64,000 nt of DNA from Candidatus Metaruminococcus caecorum (GTDB lineage Bacteria > Bacillota > Clostridia > Oscillospirales > Ruminococcaceae). This document shows positions 43,980 through 53,463 of the stretch, piece after piece. The notes under the pieces were generated by a model. That model searched no databases and was not told where the DNA came from. It was given only the letters and a program-made list of their open reading frames with translations. Every line of letters starts with the position of its first letter. Position 1 is the first letter of the stretch. Both the position numbers and the translations under genes were made by a program. The DNA lies in NCBI GenBank assembly GCA_904420045.1, contig CAJFTY010000060.1, positions 37,445-101,444 of the forward strand. Direction: 5' to 3'.

Positions 43980-44252
43980 ATGCCCGATTACAATCAGAAC
44001 AGCCATTCCCTGTCCGGCATGGAGTCCGACCCCAACCCGGATATCTCTGGTGCACCGGAAATGCCTTTAGGCCTTAGCATGTCGCTGGCACAAAATACCG
44101 ACGCCATGACCTATTTCGGCTCACTAGACAAATCCCGACAGGCCCAGGTGATCGACTATGTGACCGCCTCTTCCACCGGTGAGGAGGCCAAAAGCCGGAT
44201 CAAGACCGCCGTCAACGAGCTGTCTCATCACAACACCGGTTTTTTAAGCTGA
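43980..44252 (+). CDS. Conserved small hypothetical protein
   Basis: A 90-aa soluble protein, MPDYNQNSHSLSG..., with MPLGLSMSLAQNTDAMTYFGSLDKSRQAQVIDYVTASSTGEEAKSRIKTAVNEL in its second half. The pattern GLxMxLAQNxxAMxxFxxLxxxxQxxVID...S..E is shared by many small clostridial proteins of unknown role. The ATG has GAAAGGAG 8 nt upstream and a separate terminator follows, which supports it as a real single gene. No membrane or catalytic motif. Confidence 0.75.
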   Translation: MPDYNQNSHSLSGMESDPNPDISGAPEMPLGLSMSLAQNTDAMTYFGSLDKSRQAQVIDYVTASSTGEEAKSRIKTAVNELSHHNTGFLS

Positions 44253-44297
44253 CCTGTTCCGGCGAGCAAAGGCGATAGGAGCATCTTTCAAAAAGAG

Positions 44298-44327
44298 GGC
44301 CCGCAGTCAAAGACAGCGGGCCTTTTT
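44298..44327 (+). terminator. Terminator after the 43980 gene
   Basis: GGCCCGC / GCGGGCC with an 11-nt loop and TTTTT. Confidence 0.85.
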
Positions 44328-44476
44328 CGCTTTCACAGCCGAATATAATAAATTGAGCCTATAAAACACTGAATCGTTTGTACGCCCCATTCTGCGGATG
44401 TCCTGTCCAACATCGGTTGCATTTTCAAAAAAACTCCTTTAAGATAAAGGAGAATGATTGTTTGGGAGGATGTTGT

Positions 44477-45037
44477 ATGAAAAAGGTCGTATTGTTGGGT
44501 GATTCCATTCGCCTGATCGGTTATGGTACAAAGGTTCCGGAGCTGCTGGGCCCGGATTACACCGTGTGGCAGCCAGAGGATAACTGCCGGTTTATCGCCT
44601 ATCTTTTGCGGGGGATTTTTGACTGGTCCGAAGAGATGGCGGGAGCGGATATCATCCATTGGAACAGCGGCGAATGGGATATCTGCAATTTGTTCGGGGA
44701 CGGACCCTTTACCGGCGAAAACGAATACGTTTCCCAGTGCCTAAGGGTGGCGGACCTATTACTCGCCCGGGCGAAAAAGGTGATTTTTGCCACCACGACG
44801 CCGGTGCGCCAGGGGCATCCTCACGGTGACAACCGGGTGATTCAGCGCTACAATGCGCTGGTGGTTCCTAAGCTTGTGCAAAAGGGCGTGCTCATCAACG
44901 ACCTGTTCCAAGTGGTCCAGCAGGATATCAACGGAAACGTCCGTGAGGACGACCGGATCCATTTGACGGACAAGGGCATCGCCCTGTGCGCAGAGGCCAC
45001 CGTAAAGGCGATTCATCAGGCGGAACAGGAGCTCTGA
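44477..45037 (+). CDS. SGNH/GDSL hydrolase
   Basis: A 186-aa cytosolic esterase-fold enzyme. Block I is VVLLGDSIRL (nucleophile Ser10), the third block contains HWNSGEWD (Asn), and the catalytic Asp-x-x-His is in DDRIHLTDKG near the end. ATG 44477 follows GGGAGGATG. Such short proteins act on acyl esters or acetylated sugars; the substrate is unknown. Separated by a terminator from gltX on the other strand. Confidence 0.88.
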   Translation: MKKVVLLGDSIRLIGYGTKVPELLGPDYTVWQPEDNCRFIAYLLRGIFDWSEEMAGADIIHWNSGEWDICNLFGDGPFTGENEYVSQCLRVADLLLARAKKVIFATTTPVRQGHPHGDNRVIQRYNALVVPKLVQKGVLINDLFQVVQQDINGNVREDDRIHLTDKGIALCAEATVKAIHQAEQEL

Positions 45038-45092
45038 ACAAACGGTCGCCAAGGCGGCAGGCTGCCGTGAAGTTTGTGCGGATAAGAAAGAC

Positions 45093-45136
45093 AAAAAAGG
45101 ACGGATAAGCCTTATCGGCTTGTCCGTCCTTTTTTG
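45093..45136 (+). terminator. Bidirectional terminator between the SGNH gene and gltX
   Basis: GGACGGATAAGCC / GGCTTGTCCGTCC stem with one bulge, flanked by six A and six T residues. Confidence 0.9.
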
Positions 45137-45145
45137 ATTGGCCCT

Positions 45146-46603
45146 TTATTTTTGCAGTTTTTCAATTCCCTTTTTGATCCGGGCGATGGATTCCTCCTTG
45201 CCCAGCACCACGCACAGCTCGATGCCGCCGCCGGGGGTGAACTGCTTACCGGAAACCGCCACCCGCACCGGCCACAGGATCAAACCGTTTTTCACGCCCA
45301 GGCGCCCGATCAAAGCGAACAGTGCATCGTGGATGGACTCCTCCGTCCAGACGTCCAGCCCCTCCAGCACCGGGAGAACCTCTTTGAGGGATTCCAGGGA
45401 GTTTTCCTCGTTGGTTTTCATCTTTTTGTGGCAGTACAGCGCTGTGTCATAGTCCGGGAGTTCGTCGATAAAGTCAATCTGCTCGGGGATGTCGGTAAAC
45501 AGCTCTGTGCGGGTTTGCAGCACCCGGGCCAGCTCGTTTACGTCGATGTCCTCCCGCTTGACCGCCTGGCGAATATAGGGCATGGCGTGCTCTAAAAACG
45601 CCTCGGGGCTCAAGCGGCGGATGTATTCCCCGTTGATCGCCTTGAGCTTCTGGGTGTCAAAAATCGCCGGGGATTTGGAAATACCGGCAATGTCGAACTC
45701 CTGCACCAGCTCGGGCAGGGTGAAAATTTCTTCCTCCCCCTTAGGAGCCCAGCCCAGCAGGGCGATGTAGTTGACCACCGCTTCGGTGAGATACCCTTTT
45801 TCCAGCAGATCCTCAAAGGATGCGTCGCCGTTTCGCTTGGAAAGCTTTTCGGTGGCGTTTTTCATCACCGGGGAGCAGTGCACATACACCGGGATATCCC
45901 AGCCGAAGGCTTCATACAGCAGGTTGTATTTGGGGGTGGAGGACAAATACTCGTTGCCCCGGATCACATGGGTGATCCCCATCAGGTGGTCGTCCACCAC
46001 GTTTGCAAAGTTGTAGGTGGGCATGCCGTCCGCCTTGATTAAAATCTGATCGTCCAGCACCGAGTTGTCCACTGTGATGTCACCGAACACCTCATCGTGG
46101 AAGGTAGTCTGCCCCTCGGTAGGCATGGCCTGGCGGATGACATACGGCACACCCGCGTCCAGCTTTTCCTGGATTTCTTCTTTGCTCAAATGGCGGCAGT
46201 GGCCGTCGTACTTGGGCGCAATGCCAGAGGCCTGTTGTACTTTTTTCAGCTCCTCCAGCCGGTCTTTGTCGCAGAAGCAGTAATACGCCGCGCCTTTTTC
46301 CACCAACTGCAGGGCGTAGTCCTTAAACATCCCCATGCGTTCACTCTGGACATAAGGGCCCACCGGGCCGCCGATATCCGGGCCCTCGTCCCAAACAAGG
46401 CCGGTTTTTCGCAGGGTGTTGTAGATAATATCCACCGCGCCCTCCACATACCGTTCCCGGTCGGTGTCCTCGATGCGGAGGATAAATTTCCCATTGTTTT
46501 TTTTCGCCAGCAGGTATGCGTAAAGCGCCGTTCTCAGATTGCCCACATGCATGTATCCGGTGGGGCTGGGCGCAAACCGTGTGCGAACCGTTGCGTCTGC
46601 CAT
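45146..46603 (-). CDS. gltX: Glutamyl-tRNA synthetase
   Basis: A 485-aa class I synthetase charging tRNA-Glu. The HIGH-type motif is [18 protein letters not shown], the KMSKS-type motif is [10 protein letters not shown], and the zinc-like and anticodon-binding regions follow. The ATG at 46603 gives the usual N-terminus [15 protein letters not shown] and has AAAGGA about 12 nt upstream; ATG 46615 and 46624 are alternatives. GatCAB is not in the window, so whether it is discriminating cannot be said. Confidence 0.97.
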   Translation of the reverse strand: MADATVRTRFAPSPTGYMHVGNLRTALYAYLLAKKNNGKFILRIEDTDRERYVEGAVDIIYNTLRKTGLVWDEGPDIGGPVGPYVQSERMGMFKDYALQLVEKGAAYYCFCDKDRLEELKKVQQASGIAPKYDGHCRHLSKEEIQEKLDAGVPYVIRQAMPTEGQTTFHDEVFGDITVDNSVLDDQILIKADGMPTYNFANVVDDHLMGITHVIRGNEYLSSTPKYNLLYEAFGWDIPVYVHCSPVMKNATEKLSKRNGDASFEDLLEKGYLTEAVVNYIALLGWAPKGEEEIFTLPELVQEFDIAGISKSPAIFDTQKLKAINGEYIRRLSPEAFLEHAMPYIRQAVKREDIDVNELARVLQTRTELFTDIPEQIDFIDELPDYDTALYCHKKMKTNEENSLESLKEVLPVLEGLDVWTEESIHDALFALIGRLGVKNGLILWPVRVAVSGKQFTPGGGIELCVVLGKEESIARIKKGIEKLQK

Positions 46604-46722
46604 CGTTTTGACCATTCCTTTCAAGTGTTTGCGTATTCAGATTCCTGTGTACTATATTACCATTATCCAAAAGGGGTTGTCAAATACCGGAAAACACAAA
46701 AAAGCCCGCTTGATTCCCGTGT

Positions 46723-47124
46723 TCAGCGCACACTGCCCTTTTGAGGAAGCAGGATGATCTGCCGCAGGGGGAGCCGCCGTTTTTGCGCGCCCCGGGCGGC
46801 CTCTAAAAAAGGCTCCCCCACAAACACATCCGAAATCAAAACCACCCCGTCCGCCCGGTCCAGCAGATCCGCCACCCGCAGCCTCACGTTTTCTTCCTCC
46901 TGGGGAAGCTTTGGAAACTCCTCTAAACAAAATTGGCCGGCGTTTTTTTTGCACAACTGGAACGCCTCCTGGAATACAGGGTTGTCCTGTTCCACCCAAA
47001 GCACCACCGGAAGCCCCATGGCAATCGGGGTGCACTGGCGTTTTAATTCCTGCTGCAGATTGTCCCCGTCGCTGAAATGCGCCTGCTGGTCACAAAAAAC
47101 CACAACTCGAAATTCTCCCCGCAT
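46723..47124 (-). CDS. Unknown protein with a Rossmann-like pattern
   Basis: A 133-aa soluble protein, MRGEFRVVVFCDQQAHFSD..., with alternating strands and helices: VVVFCDQQ, GLPVVLWVEQDN, LLDRADGVVLISDVFVGEPFLEAARGAQKRRLPLRQIIL. The GVVLISDVFVGEPFLEAA segment recalls the C-terminal half of nucleoside-binding or TIR-like flavodoxin folds, but no family can be assigned. It lies 120 bp upstream of gltX on the same strand and shares a promoter region with the divergent XRE gene at 47317, which may regulate it. Confidence 0.6.
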   Translation of the reverse strand: MRGEFRVVVFCDQQAHFSDGDNLQQELKRQCTPIAMGLPVVLWVEQDNPVFQEAFQLCKKNAGQFCLEEFPKLPQEEENVRLRVADLLDRADGVVLISDVFVGEPFLEAARGAQKRRLPLRQIILLPQKGSVR

Positions 47125-47164
47125 GTTTTTATCCTCTCAGTAGAATAATTATTGTGTTAGTAGA

Positions 47165-47191
47165 ATTATACTCCAAAATATCCCCTATAAT
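47165..47191. promoter_or_regulatory. Back-to-back promoters of the 47124 and 47317 genes
   Basis: TATAAT on the minus strand (47170-47165) with TTGATT 18 bp upstream, and TATAAT on the plus strand (47186-47191), overlapping within 30 bp. The direct repeat AGTAGAAT occurs at about 47140-47147 and 47159-47166 and could bind a regulator. Confidence 0.5.
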
Positions 47192-47316
47192 CAAGTTACA
47201 AAACAAAATAAATGCGCAAAATTGTCCCGCCAGTAAGGACTGGAAACCGGCAATTTGTGCATGTTTCTTACGCAAAGCGGAGGAGCGTCGGACAAAGGCT
47301 TTTAGAAGGTGAAGTT

Positions 47317-47562
47317 ATGCGGGAAAAACGAAATATCATTGGGGAGCGCATGCGGATCGCCCGGCATTCTGAACAGCCCAAGGCCCCGCTTGTGGATATC
47401 AGCGCCCGGCTGGAGGTCATGGGAGTTAAGCTTTCGGTGGATTCTTTAAGCAAAATCGAGCTGGGGCAGCGTCCGGTGACCGACAAGCAGCTGGTGGCCA
47501 TCGCCAGGGCTTTAAAGGTCTCCACCAGTTGGCTGCTCAAGGAGACAAACGAGCGCCGGTAA
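47317..47562 (+). CDS. XRE-family small regulator
   Basis: An 81-aa helix-turn-helix protein, MREKRNIIGERMRIARH..., with the HTH in ISARLEVMGVKLSVDSLSKIELGQRPVTDKQLVAIARAL, a form with an extended turn seen in a clostridial subgroup. AGAAGGTG precedes the ATG; the frame upstream to 47212 overlaps the promoter. Divergent from the unknown 46723 gene, which is its likely target. Confidence 0.82.
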   Translation: MREKRNIIGERMRIARHSEQPKAPLVDISARLEVMGVKLSVDSLSKIELGQRPVTDKQLVAIARALKVSTSWLLKETNERR

Positions 47563-47577
47563 GCTTGGCTGTCCACC

Positions 47578-47627
47578 AAAAAACGCGGAAGAAAACGGCG
47601 TACTGCACGTTTCCTTCCGCGTTTTTT
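47578..47627. terminator. Bidirectional terminator between the XRE gene and tsaD
   Basis: AAAAAACGCGGAAG pairs with CTTCCGCGTTTTTT, with an inner AAACG/CGTTT pairing. It overlaps the tsaD stop codon. Confidence 0.9.
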
Positions 47628-48645
47628 AACATTCGATCTCCTGATCCACCGGCAGGGAGGCCACGGCGTTTAACGACAGCCCCGCAAATTTTTCCGCTTT
47701 CCACTCGTAAAAGCCCTGGCTGCCCACCATGGCGGCATTGTCCCCGCACAGGGAAAGGGGCGGCATGTACAGGGCAAAGCCATTCATCCGGCAGTCCGCC
47801 GCAAGCCGCCCCCGCAGGCCGGAGTTGGCCGATACCCCGCCCGCCAGCACGATCTTGTCATACCGAAGCTCCTTGGCGGCGGCGATCAGGCGGCTGCACA
47901 GACTTTCACACACCGTCTTTTGAAAGCTGGCGGCCACGTCGTCCCGGTTTAACTCCTCCCCTTTTTGCTGGGCGTTATGCACTAGGTTGATCACCGCGGT
48001 TTTCAGGCCGGAAAAGCTTAAATCGTAGGGATGCCCCTCCACCTTGGGAACCGGCAGCCGAAACGCATTGGGGTTTCCCCGGCCTGCCGCCGCATCCATA
48101 TGTACCCCGCCGGGATAGGGAAAGCCCAGGCACCGGGCGGCCTTGTCGTAGGCCTCCCCCGCCGCGTCGTCCCGGGTGCGGCCGATCACCCGAAACCGGG
48201 TGTAGGTAAGCACCTCAATGATGTGACTGTGTCCCCCCGAGGCCACCAGGCACAAAAAGGGAGGTTTCAGCTCCGGGTGGGCCAGATAGTTGGCCGCGAT
48301 GTGACCGCGGATGTGGTGTACGGGGATCAAAGGCTTGTCCGCAGCCAGGGCAAGCCCCTTGGCGAAGTTGACCCCCACAAGCAGCGCGCCGATCAGCCCC
48401 GGCGCGCAAGTCACCGCCACCGCGTCCACCTGAGGGAGGGAAAGCCCCGCCTGCTCCAAAGCCTGCCGGGTGACGGGGACGATATCCTCACAGTGGCGGC
48501 GGGAGGCGATTTCCGGCACCACACCGCCGTATTTTTTATGCTCCTCAATCTGGGAGGCCACCACCGAGCTCAACACCCGGCGGCCGTCCTCCACCACAGC
48601 GGCGGCGGTCTCGTCGCAGGAGGATTCCAGCGCTAAAATCCGCAA
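47626..48645 (-). CDS. tsaD: tRNA N6-threonylcarbamoyladenosine transferase TsaD
   Basis: A 339-aa ASKHA-fold enzyme that transfers threonylcarbamoyl to A37 of ANN-decoding tRNAs. The start RILALESSCDETAAAVVEDG, the iron-binding HHIRGHIAANYLA (H-x-x-x-H), GGHSHIIEV and the C-terminal GGVSANSGLR and CGDNAAMVG motifs are all present. It follows rimI by 6 bp in a polA-ywlE-rimI-tsaD order. TsaB and TsaE are not in the window. Confidence 0.97.
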   Translation of the reverse strand: MRILALESSCDETAAAVVEDGRRVLSSVVASQIEEHKKYGGVVPEIASRRHCEDIVPVTRQALEQAGLSLPQVDAVAVTCAPGLIGALLVGVNFAKGLALAADKPLIPVHHIRGHIAANYLAHPELKPPFLCLVASGGHSHIIEVLTYTRFRVIGRTRDDAAGEAYDKAARCLGFPYPGGVHMDAAAGRGNPNAFRLPVPKVEGHPYDLSFSGLKTAVINLVHNAQQKGEELNRDDVAASFQKTVCESLCSRLIAAAKELRYDKIVLAGGVSANSGLRGRLAADCRMNGFALYMPPLSLCGDNAAMVGSQGFYEWKAEKFAGLSLNAVASLPVDQEIEC

Positions 48646-48651
48646 AAACGG

Positions 48652-49110
48652 TCACTCCTTTTTGTTTGTATCCCGCACCATCAGCAGGGCGTCCTCGGTG
48701 GGATGATGGTAAAACCGGGCGCGCTTTGCCACCGGGACAAAGCCCATCTCCTGATACAAGCGGATTGCGGGAAGGTTTGATTCCCGCACTTCCAGGGAAA
48801 ACCGGGACGCGCCCCTTTGCTCCGCCTGGGATAAAAACGCTTTCATCAGCGCCCGGGCCACCCCACAGCGGCGGAAGCTTTCCCCGCAGGCTAAGTTGTT
48901 CACGCTGGCTTGATCCGCCACACAACTGCCCATCAGGTAACCGGCCGCTTCTCCGTCCACCAACGCGGTTAGATTCAGGGAAAAAGGCTGCTTCAATTCG
49001 TCTTCAAAGCTTTGGCGGCTCCAGGGCTCGTCGGGAAAAATCCGCTGTTCCATCCGGCAAACCGCGTCCAGGTGCTCGGCGTCAAACGGCGCCACCAAGA
49101 TCTCACGCAT
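48652..49110 (-). CDS. rimI: Ribosomal protein S18 alanine N-acetyltransferase-like GNAT protein
   Basis: A 152-aa GNAT enzyme with the N-terminus AEHLDAVCRMEQRIFPDEPWSRQSFEDEL, which matches RimI, and motif A NNLACGESFRRCGVARALMKAFLSQAEQRG, then EVRESNLPAIRLYQEMGFVPVAKRARFYH. The position immediately before tsaD is the normal bacterial arrangement, although in this class the real substrate may differ from S18. It overlaps the end of ywlE by 8 bp. Confidence 0.93.
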   Translation of the reverse strand: MREILVAPFDAEHLDAVCRMEQRIFPDEPWSRQSFEDELKQPFSLNLTALVDGEAAGYLMGSCVADQASVNNLACGESFRRCGVARALMKAFLSQAEQRGASRFSLEVRESNLPAIRLYQEMGFVPVAKRARFYHHPTEDALLMVRDTNKKE

Positions 49111-49525
49111 CGGGAAATTCCTTTTTAAAAATGTTGATCAGTGCATCCCGGCAGATTTGATAGTCCTCAAGCTCCAGCCCATAGGGGTCGATGATGTCCA
49201 GCACCTTGATCTTTGAGGCGCTTTCGGGAACTTCGGAGACGATGACCTCCTTGTGTCCGTTGCTCATCACATAGATGAGATCGGCGTTTTTAATGTCGTC
49301 GATCTCCAGCCGCTGTGCTTTATGCTGGGTTAAATCCAGCCCGATTTCGTTGAGAGCGATAATGGCGTTGTCGCTGGCCGGCTGTCCGAAAAAAGCCGCC
49401 ACGCCCCGGCTGATGACATGGTATTCCTCCGCCTTGCCCAGCTGTTCCAGCCGGTCTTTGAGCAGAACCTCCGCCATAGGGGACCGGCAGGTGTTGCCGG
49501 TGCACACAATCAGGATGTTTTTCAT
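49103..49525 (-). CDS. ywlE: Low-molecular-weight phosphatase, protein-arginine phosphatase type
   Basis: A 140-aa phosphatase with the C-x5-R loop CTGNTCRSPM (Cys8, Arg14) and the general-acid Asp in DIIDPYG near 115. Position 12 is Thr, as in Bacillus YwlE, where this residue selects phospho-arginine over phospho-tyrosine; tyrosine phosphatases of this fold normally have Ile. It would reverse McsB-type arginine tags on proteins. ATG 49525 is chosen from the family N-terminus; ATG 49540 is an alternative. No McsB is in the window. Confidence 0.85.
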   Translation of the reverse strand: MKNILIVCTGNTCRSPMAEVLLKDRLEQLGKAEEYHVISRGVAAFFGQPASDNAIIALNEIGLDLTQHKAQRLEIDDIKNADLIYVMSNGHKEVIVSEVPESASKIKVLDIIDPYGLELEDYQICRDALINIFKKEFPDA

Positions 49526-49601
49526 ACGTTTTAATACCATTCCCTTCCCAAAAGTTGCCAATCCCTTTTCTGCCGCTTTTTTCTTTTTTTCACAGCAGAG
49601 C

Positions 49602-52163
49602 CTATCCTTTGGCGGCATACCAGGTGTCCCCGGTGTTCACATCCACCTTCAGGGGAACCTTCAGCTGCGCCGCATGCTCCATTTCTTCCTTTAAAATCCG
49701 GGCGGCCTTGTCCGCTTCTTCCTGTTTGGCCTCCAGAATAATTTCGTCGTGCACCTGTAAAATAATCTTCGCGCCGACCTTCTCGCATTCCAGCCGGTCC
49801 GCAACTTTAATCATGGCGATCTTGATGATGTCCGCCGCCGTCCCCTGGATGGGTGTGTTCATCGCGGCCCGTTCTCCAAACATTTTCAGGTTGTGGTTTT
49901 TGCTGGAAAGCTCCGGCAGGTCCCGCCGCCGTCCGTACAGGGTGCGCACATAGCCGTGCTCATGCCCGAAGGCCACGCTGTCCGCCATGTAGCCGCGCAC
50001 CCCGCTGTATGTCTGCAAATACTCGTCGATATACGCCTGGGCCTCCGACACCGTGACCCCGATATCCTTGGACAGGCTAAAGGCGCTGATGCCGTACACA
50101 ATGCCGAAGTTGATGGCCTTGGACCGGCTGCGGAGCTCCTCCGGCACCTGATCCAGCGGCAGGTGGAACACCTGGGACGCGGTGGCCCGGTGGATATCCG
50201 CGCCCTGCAAAAACGCCTGAATCATGTTCTTGTCGTCCGCGATATGGGCCAGGATCCGCAGCTCGATCTGGGAATAGTCCGCGTCTACCAGCACGCAGCC
50301 GGGCGCGGCGGTGAAAAACTTGCGCATCTCCCGTCCCAGCTGGGTGCGCACCGGAATGTTCTGCATGTTGGGCTCGGTGGAGCTGATCCGCCCGGTGCGG
50401 GCCTCGGTCTGTTTAAACACCGAGTGGATCCGCCCGTCGGGCTCCACCGCCTTTTGCAGCCCCACCACATAGGTGGAGTTGAGCTTGGTGAGCTTTCGGT
50501 ACTCCAAAATCAGCGGCACAATAGGGTGCTTGTCCAGCAGGGATTCCAGCACCTCCACGTTGGTGGAGTACCCGCTTTTGGTCTTTTTCCGGGTGGGAAG
50601 CCCCAGCTTGTCAAACAAAATCCCGCCCAGCTGCTGGGGGGAGTTGATGTTAAACTCCTCCCCCGCCAGCTCGTAAATCTCCTGGGTCAGGCTCTGGATA
50701 TGCCCCTCCAGGTTTTTTCCGAAGGCGGACACCCCGGCGATATCCACCGCCACGCCGGCCAGTTCCATGCCCGCCAGCACCCGGCAGAAGGGGAGCTCGA
50801 TGTCCCTTAAAAGCCCTGCGAGGTCTTTGGCGGCAAGCGCCCGCTCCAAACAGGCGCACAGCGCGGGGAACAGCGCAGCTTCGGGCTGTTCTCCCGTCGC
50901 GTGAACGTCCGGGAGATATTCCGCCCGCAGCGCGGCAAGGTCGTAACTTTTGGCCCCGGAATCCAGCAGGTAACCTGCAAGCTCTACGTCCAACACGACG
51001 TTTGTAAGCGTCAGCCCCTGCTCCATGGCCCACCGCCAGGAGGATTTTGCGTCCGCGGTCCGCTTAGGGAGGGCGCTTTTGCATATGAGCTCTTCAAACG
51101 CCCCGGCGGCGTTGTAGTTGTAGCAGATCACCTGATCGGGCAGACAGAACAAAAGGCCCGCCAGCCCCTGCTTGTCAAACTCGGGCAGAAAATCCAGCGT
51201 GTCCCCCTTCGCCAGCAACGCCTGCGCGTCCTCAAACGAAGGGTTTGTCAGAACCTCTTTTTCCACTGGCTTGGCCGCGGGAGCAGATGCTTCCTCGGGC
51301 ATCTCGCCGGCGAGCCCCAGCTTATCCAAAAGCTTATTCATCTCAAGCTCTTTGAGCTTTCCCGCCAGCTCCTCGTTTTGAGGGTCGTTCGCTTTGTAAT
51401 GAGAAGGCGTGAGATCGACGGGCACGTCGAAGACGATCTCCGCCAGCTTGCGGGACAGATAAGCGTTTTCCCGATCCCCTTCCAGCAGCGTCCTCACCCG
51501 GGGCTTGACCGCGGGGTCGTCCAGATGCCCGTACACCCCGTCCAGGGAGCCGAACTTCTGGATCAGCCCCAGGGCGGTTTTCTCCCCGATCCCCTTGACC
51601 CCGGGGATGTTGTCCGAGCTGTCTCCCATCAGCGCCTTGACGTCGATGAGCTGCCGGGGGGTCACCCCGTACACCTCCCGGATTTTTTCGGGGGTGTAGA
51701 CAATGGTCTCCTTGGTGGTGGCCAGCAGCACCGTCACCTGATCGGCCACCAGTTGTAAGCTGTCCCGGTCGCCGGTGGCGATAAAGCACTCGTCCCCATT
51801 CTGGGCGCAGGCGTTGGAAAACGCCCCCAGGATGTCGTCGGCCTCATACCCCTCTTTTTCCACCACATGGTACCCCATCAGCGCGATGAGCTCCTTGACG
51901 ATGGGGAACTGCTCCAAAAGTTCCTCCGGCGTGGCGTGGCGGCCCGCCTTGTAGGCATCAAACTGCAAATGCCGAAAGGTGGGGGCGTGCACATCGAACG
52001 CCACCACCACCCCGTCGGGTTTTACATCCGCTTTAAGCTTAAGTAAAATATTGAAAAAACCGAACACCGCGTTGGTGGGGATCCCGCTTTTGGTGGAAAG
52101 CTGCTTGATCCCATAATAGGAGCGGTTGAGGATGCTGTTTCCGTCGATGCAAAGCAGACGCAT
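49602..52163 (-). CDS. polA: DNA polymerase I
   Basis: An 853-aa repair and Okazaki-processing polymerase. The N-terminal 5'-3' exonuclease has VVAFDVHAPTFRH and GYEADDILG and GDSSDNIPGVKGIG. The middle 3'-5' exonuclease region lacks the acidic D-x-E site, so proofreading is probably absent. The family-A polymerase shows DYSQIELRILAHIADD (about residue 626), the O-helix RSKAINFGIVYG and VHDEIILE (about 806). ATG 52163 has GGAGTCACC upstream; ATG 52178 lacks a site. First gene of the polA-ywlE-rimI-tsaD operon. Confidence 0.97.
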   Translation of the reverse strand: MRLLCIDGNSILNRSYYGIKQLSTKSGIPTNAVFGFFNILLKLKADVKPDGVVVAFDVHAPTFRHLQFDAYKAGRHATPEELLEQFPIVKELIALMGYHVVEKEGYEADDILGAFSNACAQNGDECFIATGDRDSLQLVADQVTVLLATTKETIVYTPEKIREVYGVTPRQLIDVKALMGDSSDNIPGVKGIGEKTALGLIQKFGSLDGVYGHLDDPAVKPRVRTLLEGDRENAYLSRKLAEIVFDVPVDLTPSHYKANDPQNEELAGKLKELEMNKLLDKLGLAGEMPEEASAPAAKPVEKEVLTNPSFEDAQALLAKGDTLDFLPEFDKQGLAGLLFCLPDQVICYNYNAAGAFEELICKSALPKRTADAKSSWRWAMEQGLTLTNVVLDVELAGYLLDSGAKSYDLAALRAEYLPDVHATGEQPEAALFPALCACLERALAAKDLAGLLRDIELPFCRVLAGMELAGVAVDIAGVSAFGKNLEGHIQSLTQEIYELAGEEFNINSPQQLGGILFDKLGLPTRKKTKSGYSTNVEVLESLLDKHPIVPLILEYRKLTKLNSTYVVGLQKAVEPDGRIHSVFKQTEARTGRISSTEPNMQNIPVRTQLGREMRKFFTAAPGCVLVDADYSQIELRILAHIADDKNMIQAFLQGADIHRATASQVFHLPLDQVPEELRSRSKAINFGIVYGISAFSLSKDIGVTVSEAQAYIDEYLQTYSGVRGYMADSVAFGHEHGYVRTLYGRRRDLPELSSKNHNLKMFGERAAMNTPIQGTAADIIKIAMIKVADRLECEKVGAKIILQVHDEIILEAKQEEADKAARILKEEMEHAAQLKVPLKVDVNTGDTWYAAKG

Positions 52164-52474
52164 AGAAGGTGACTCCATTCCGCCGGCGGCAAAGCGTGTC
52201 CCTTGACGCGCGGCCTGATTCCAGCTATAATTTCTAAAATAAATCCTGCTCTTTCCCTTAGTGTTGGACAGCCGCAGGAAGAATATGTACAGCGTTCCAC
52301 CCTGTCGCAGGGTTGGAATGTTCGTTGGCTCCTATTATTATAGTTGATTTACACGTAAGAATCAAGTGAAGAAAGGCGCGGCAATTGTGCCCTTGCGCCA
52401 AAAAGAACGGCGCAATTTGGCTCCGTCAAAGCCGGCACAACTCCCCGGTTTATGAGAAAGGAAGAATCCGAAGC

Positions 52475-53455
52475 ATGCAAACTATAACGATCGGTCCGGT
52501 TCAAATCGAACGCACCGCCGCGCTGGCGCCCATGGCCTCGGTGGCCGACCGTGCGTACCGGCAGATCTGCAAGCGCTTTGGCGCGGCTTATGTGGTGGGG
52601 GAAATGGCCTCCTCCAAGGGCCTTTGCTACTCCGACCGGAAAACCGAGGAGCTTTTGCTCACCACTCCGGAGGAGGAGCCCATGGCCGTCCAGCTGTTCG
52701 GGGACGATCCGGATTTTATGGCCCGATCCGCCCAGAAGTGCATGGCCTATTCCCCAAAAATCATCGACATCAACATGGGCTGCCCGGTGCCCAAGGTGGC
52801 GGGCAACGGCAGCGGCAGCGCGCTGATGAAGACCCCCGAGCTGGCGGCCCGGATCGTTGCCGCAGTCAGCGAAGCGGTTCCCGTGCCGGTGACGGTGAAA
52901 ATCCGCAAGGGTTGGGACGACGCCCATGTCAACGCCGTGGAGTTCGCGGCGTTGATGGAGCAAAGCGGCGCGGCGGCCGTCACCGTCCACGGACGCACCC
53001 GCCAGCAGATGTACCAGCCGTATGCCGACTGGGATATTATACGAAAAGTAAAACAGGCGGTTTCCATTCCGGTGATCGGCAACGGGGACGTGACCGATGT
53101 GAGCTCCTGTTTGGCCATGTACGAGCAGACCGGCTGCGACCTGGTGATGATCGGCCGCGGCTCCTACGGGCGGCCGTGGGTGTTCCAGCAGATCCGCCAC
53201 TACTTGAGCACCGGGGAACTGCTGCCCGATCCTCCCCTTCAGGAGCGCATGGACATTTTACGGGAACATGTCAAGCTCATCTGCAAGTACAAAGGGGAGG
53301 CCGCCGGCATGCGGGAGGCCCGCCGCCACGCGGGCTGGTACATCAAGGGGCTGCGGGGGGCGGCTTCCCTGCGGCGGGACTGCGGCTCCCTGGCCACCTA
53401 CGATGATTTATTACAGTTAGTTGAAAAAGTGTTATCTTTAAACAATGAGGAATAA
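52475..53455 (+). CDS. dusB: tRNA-dihydrouridine synthase
   Basis: A 326-aa FMN enzyme that reduces uridines in tRNA D-loops. The catalytic region is DINMGCPVPKVAGNGSGSALM (Cys103), preceded by ALAPMASVADRAYRQICKRFGA and followed by TVHGRTRQQMYQPYADWDII and VIGNGDVTD, MIGRGSYGRPWVFQQI. The length and NMGCPVPK form fit DusB. The ATG at 52475 follows AAAGGAAG. Monocistronic with a terminator. Confidence 0.96.
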   Translation: MQTITIGPVQIERTAALAPMASVADRAYRQICKRFGAAYVVGEMASSKGLCYSDRKTEELLLTTPEEEPMAVQLFGDDPDFMARSAQKCMAYSPKIIDINMGCPVPKVAGNGSGSALMKTPELAARIVAAVSEAVPVPVTVKIRKGWDDAHVNAVEFAALMEQSGAAAVTVHGRTRQQMYQPYADWDIIRKVKQAVSIPVIGNGDVTDVSSCLAMYEQTGCDLVMIGRGSYGRPWVFQQIRHYLSTGELLPDPPLQERMDILREHVKLICKYKGEAAGMREARRHAGWYIKGLRGAASLRRDCGSLATYDDLLQLVEKVLSLNNEE

Positions 53456-53463
53456 CCTTTGCC

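Noticed and set aside
46604..46722. T-box leader before gltX
   Set aside because: No T-box sequence or terminator was visible, and the gap is too short.
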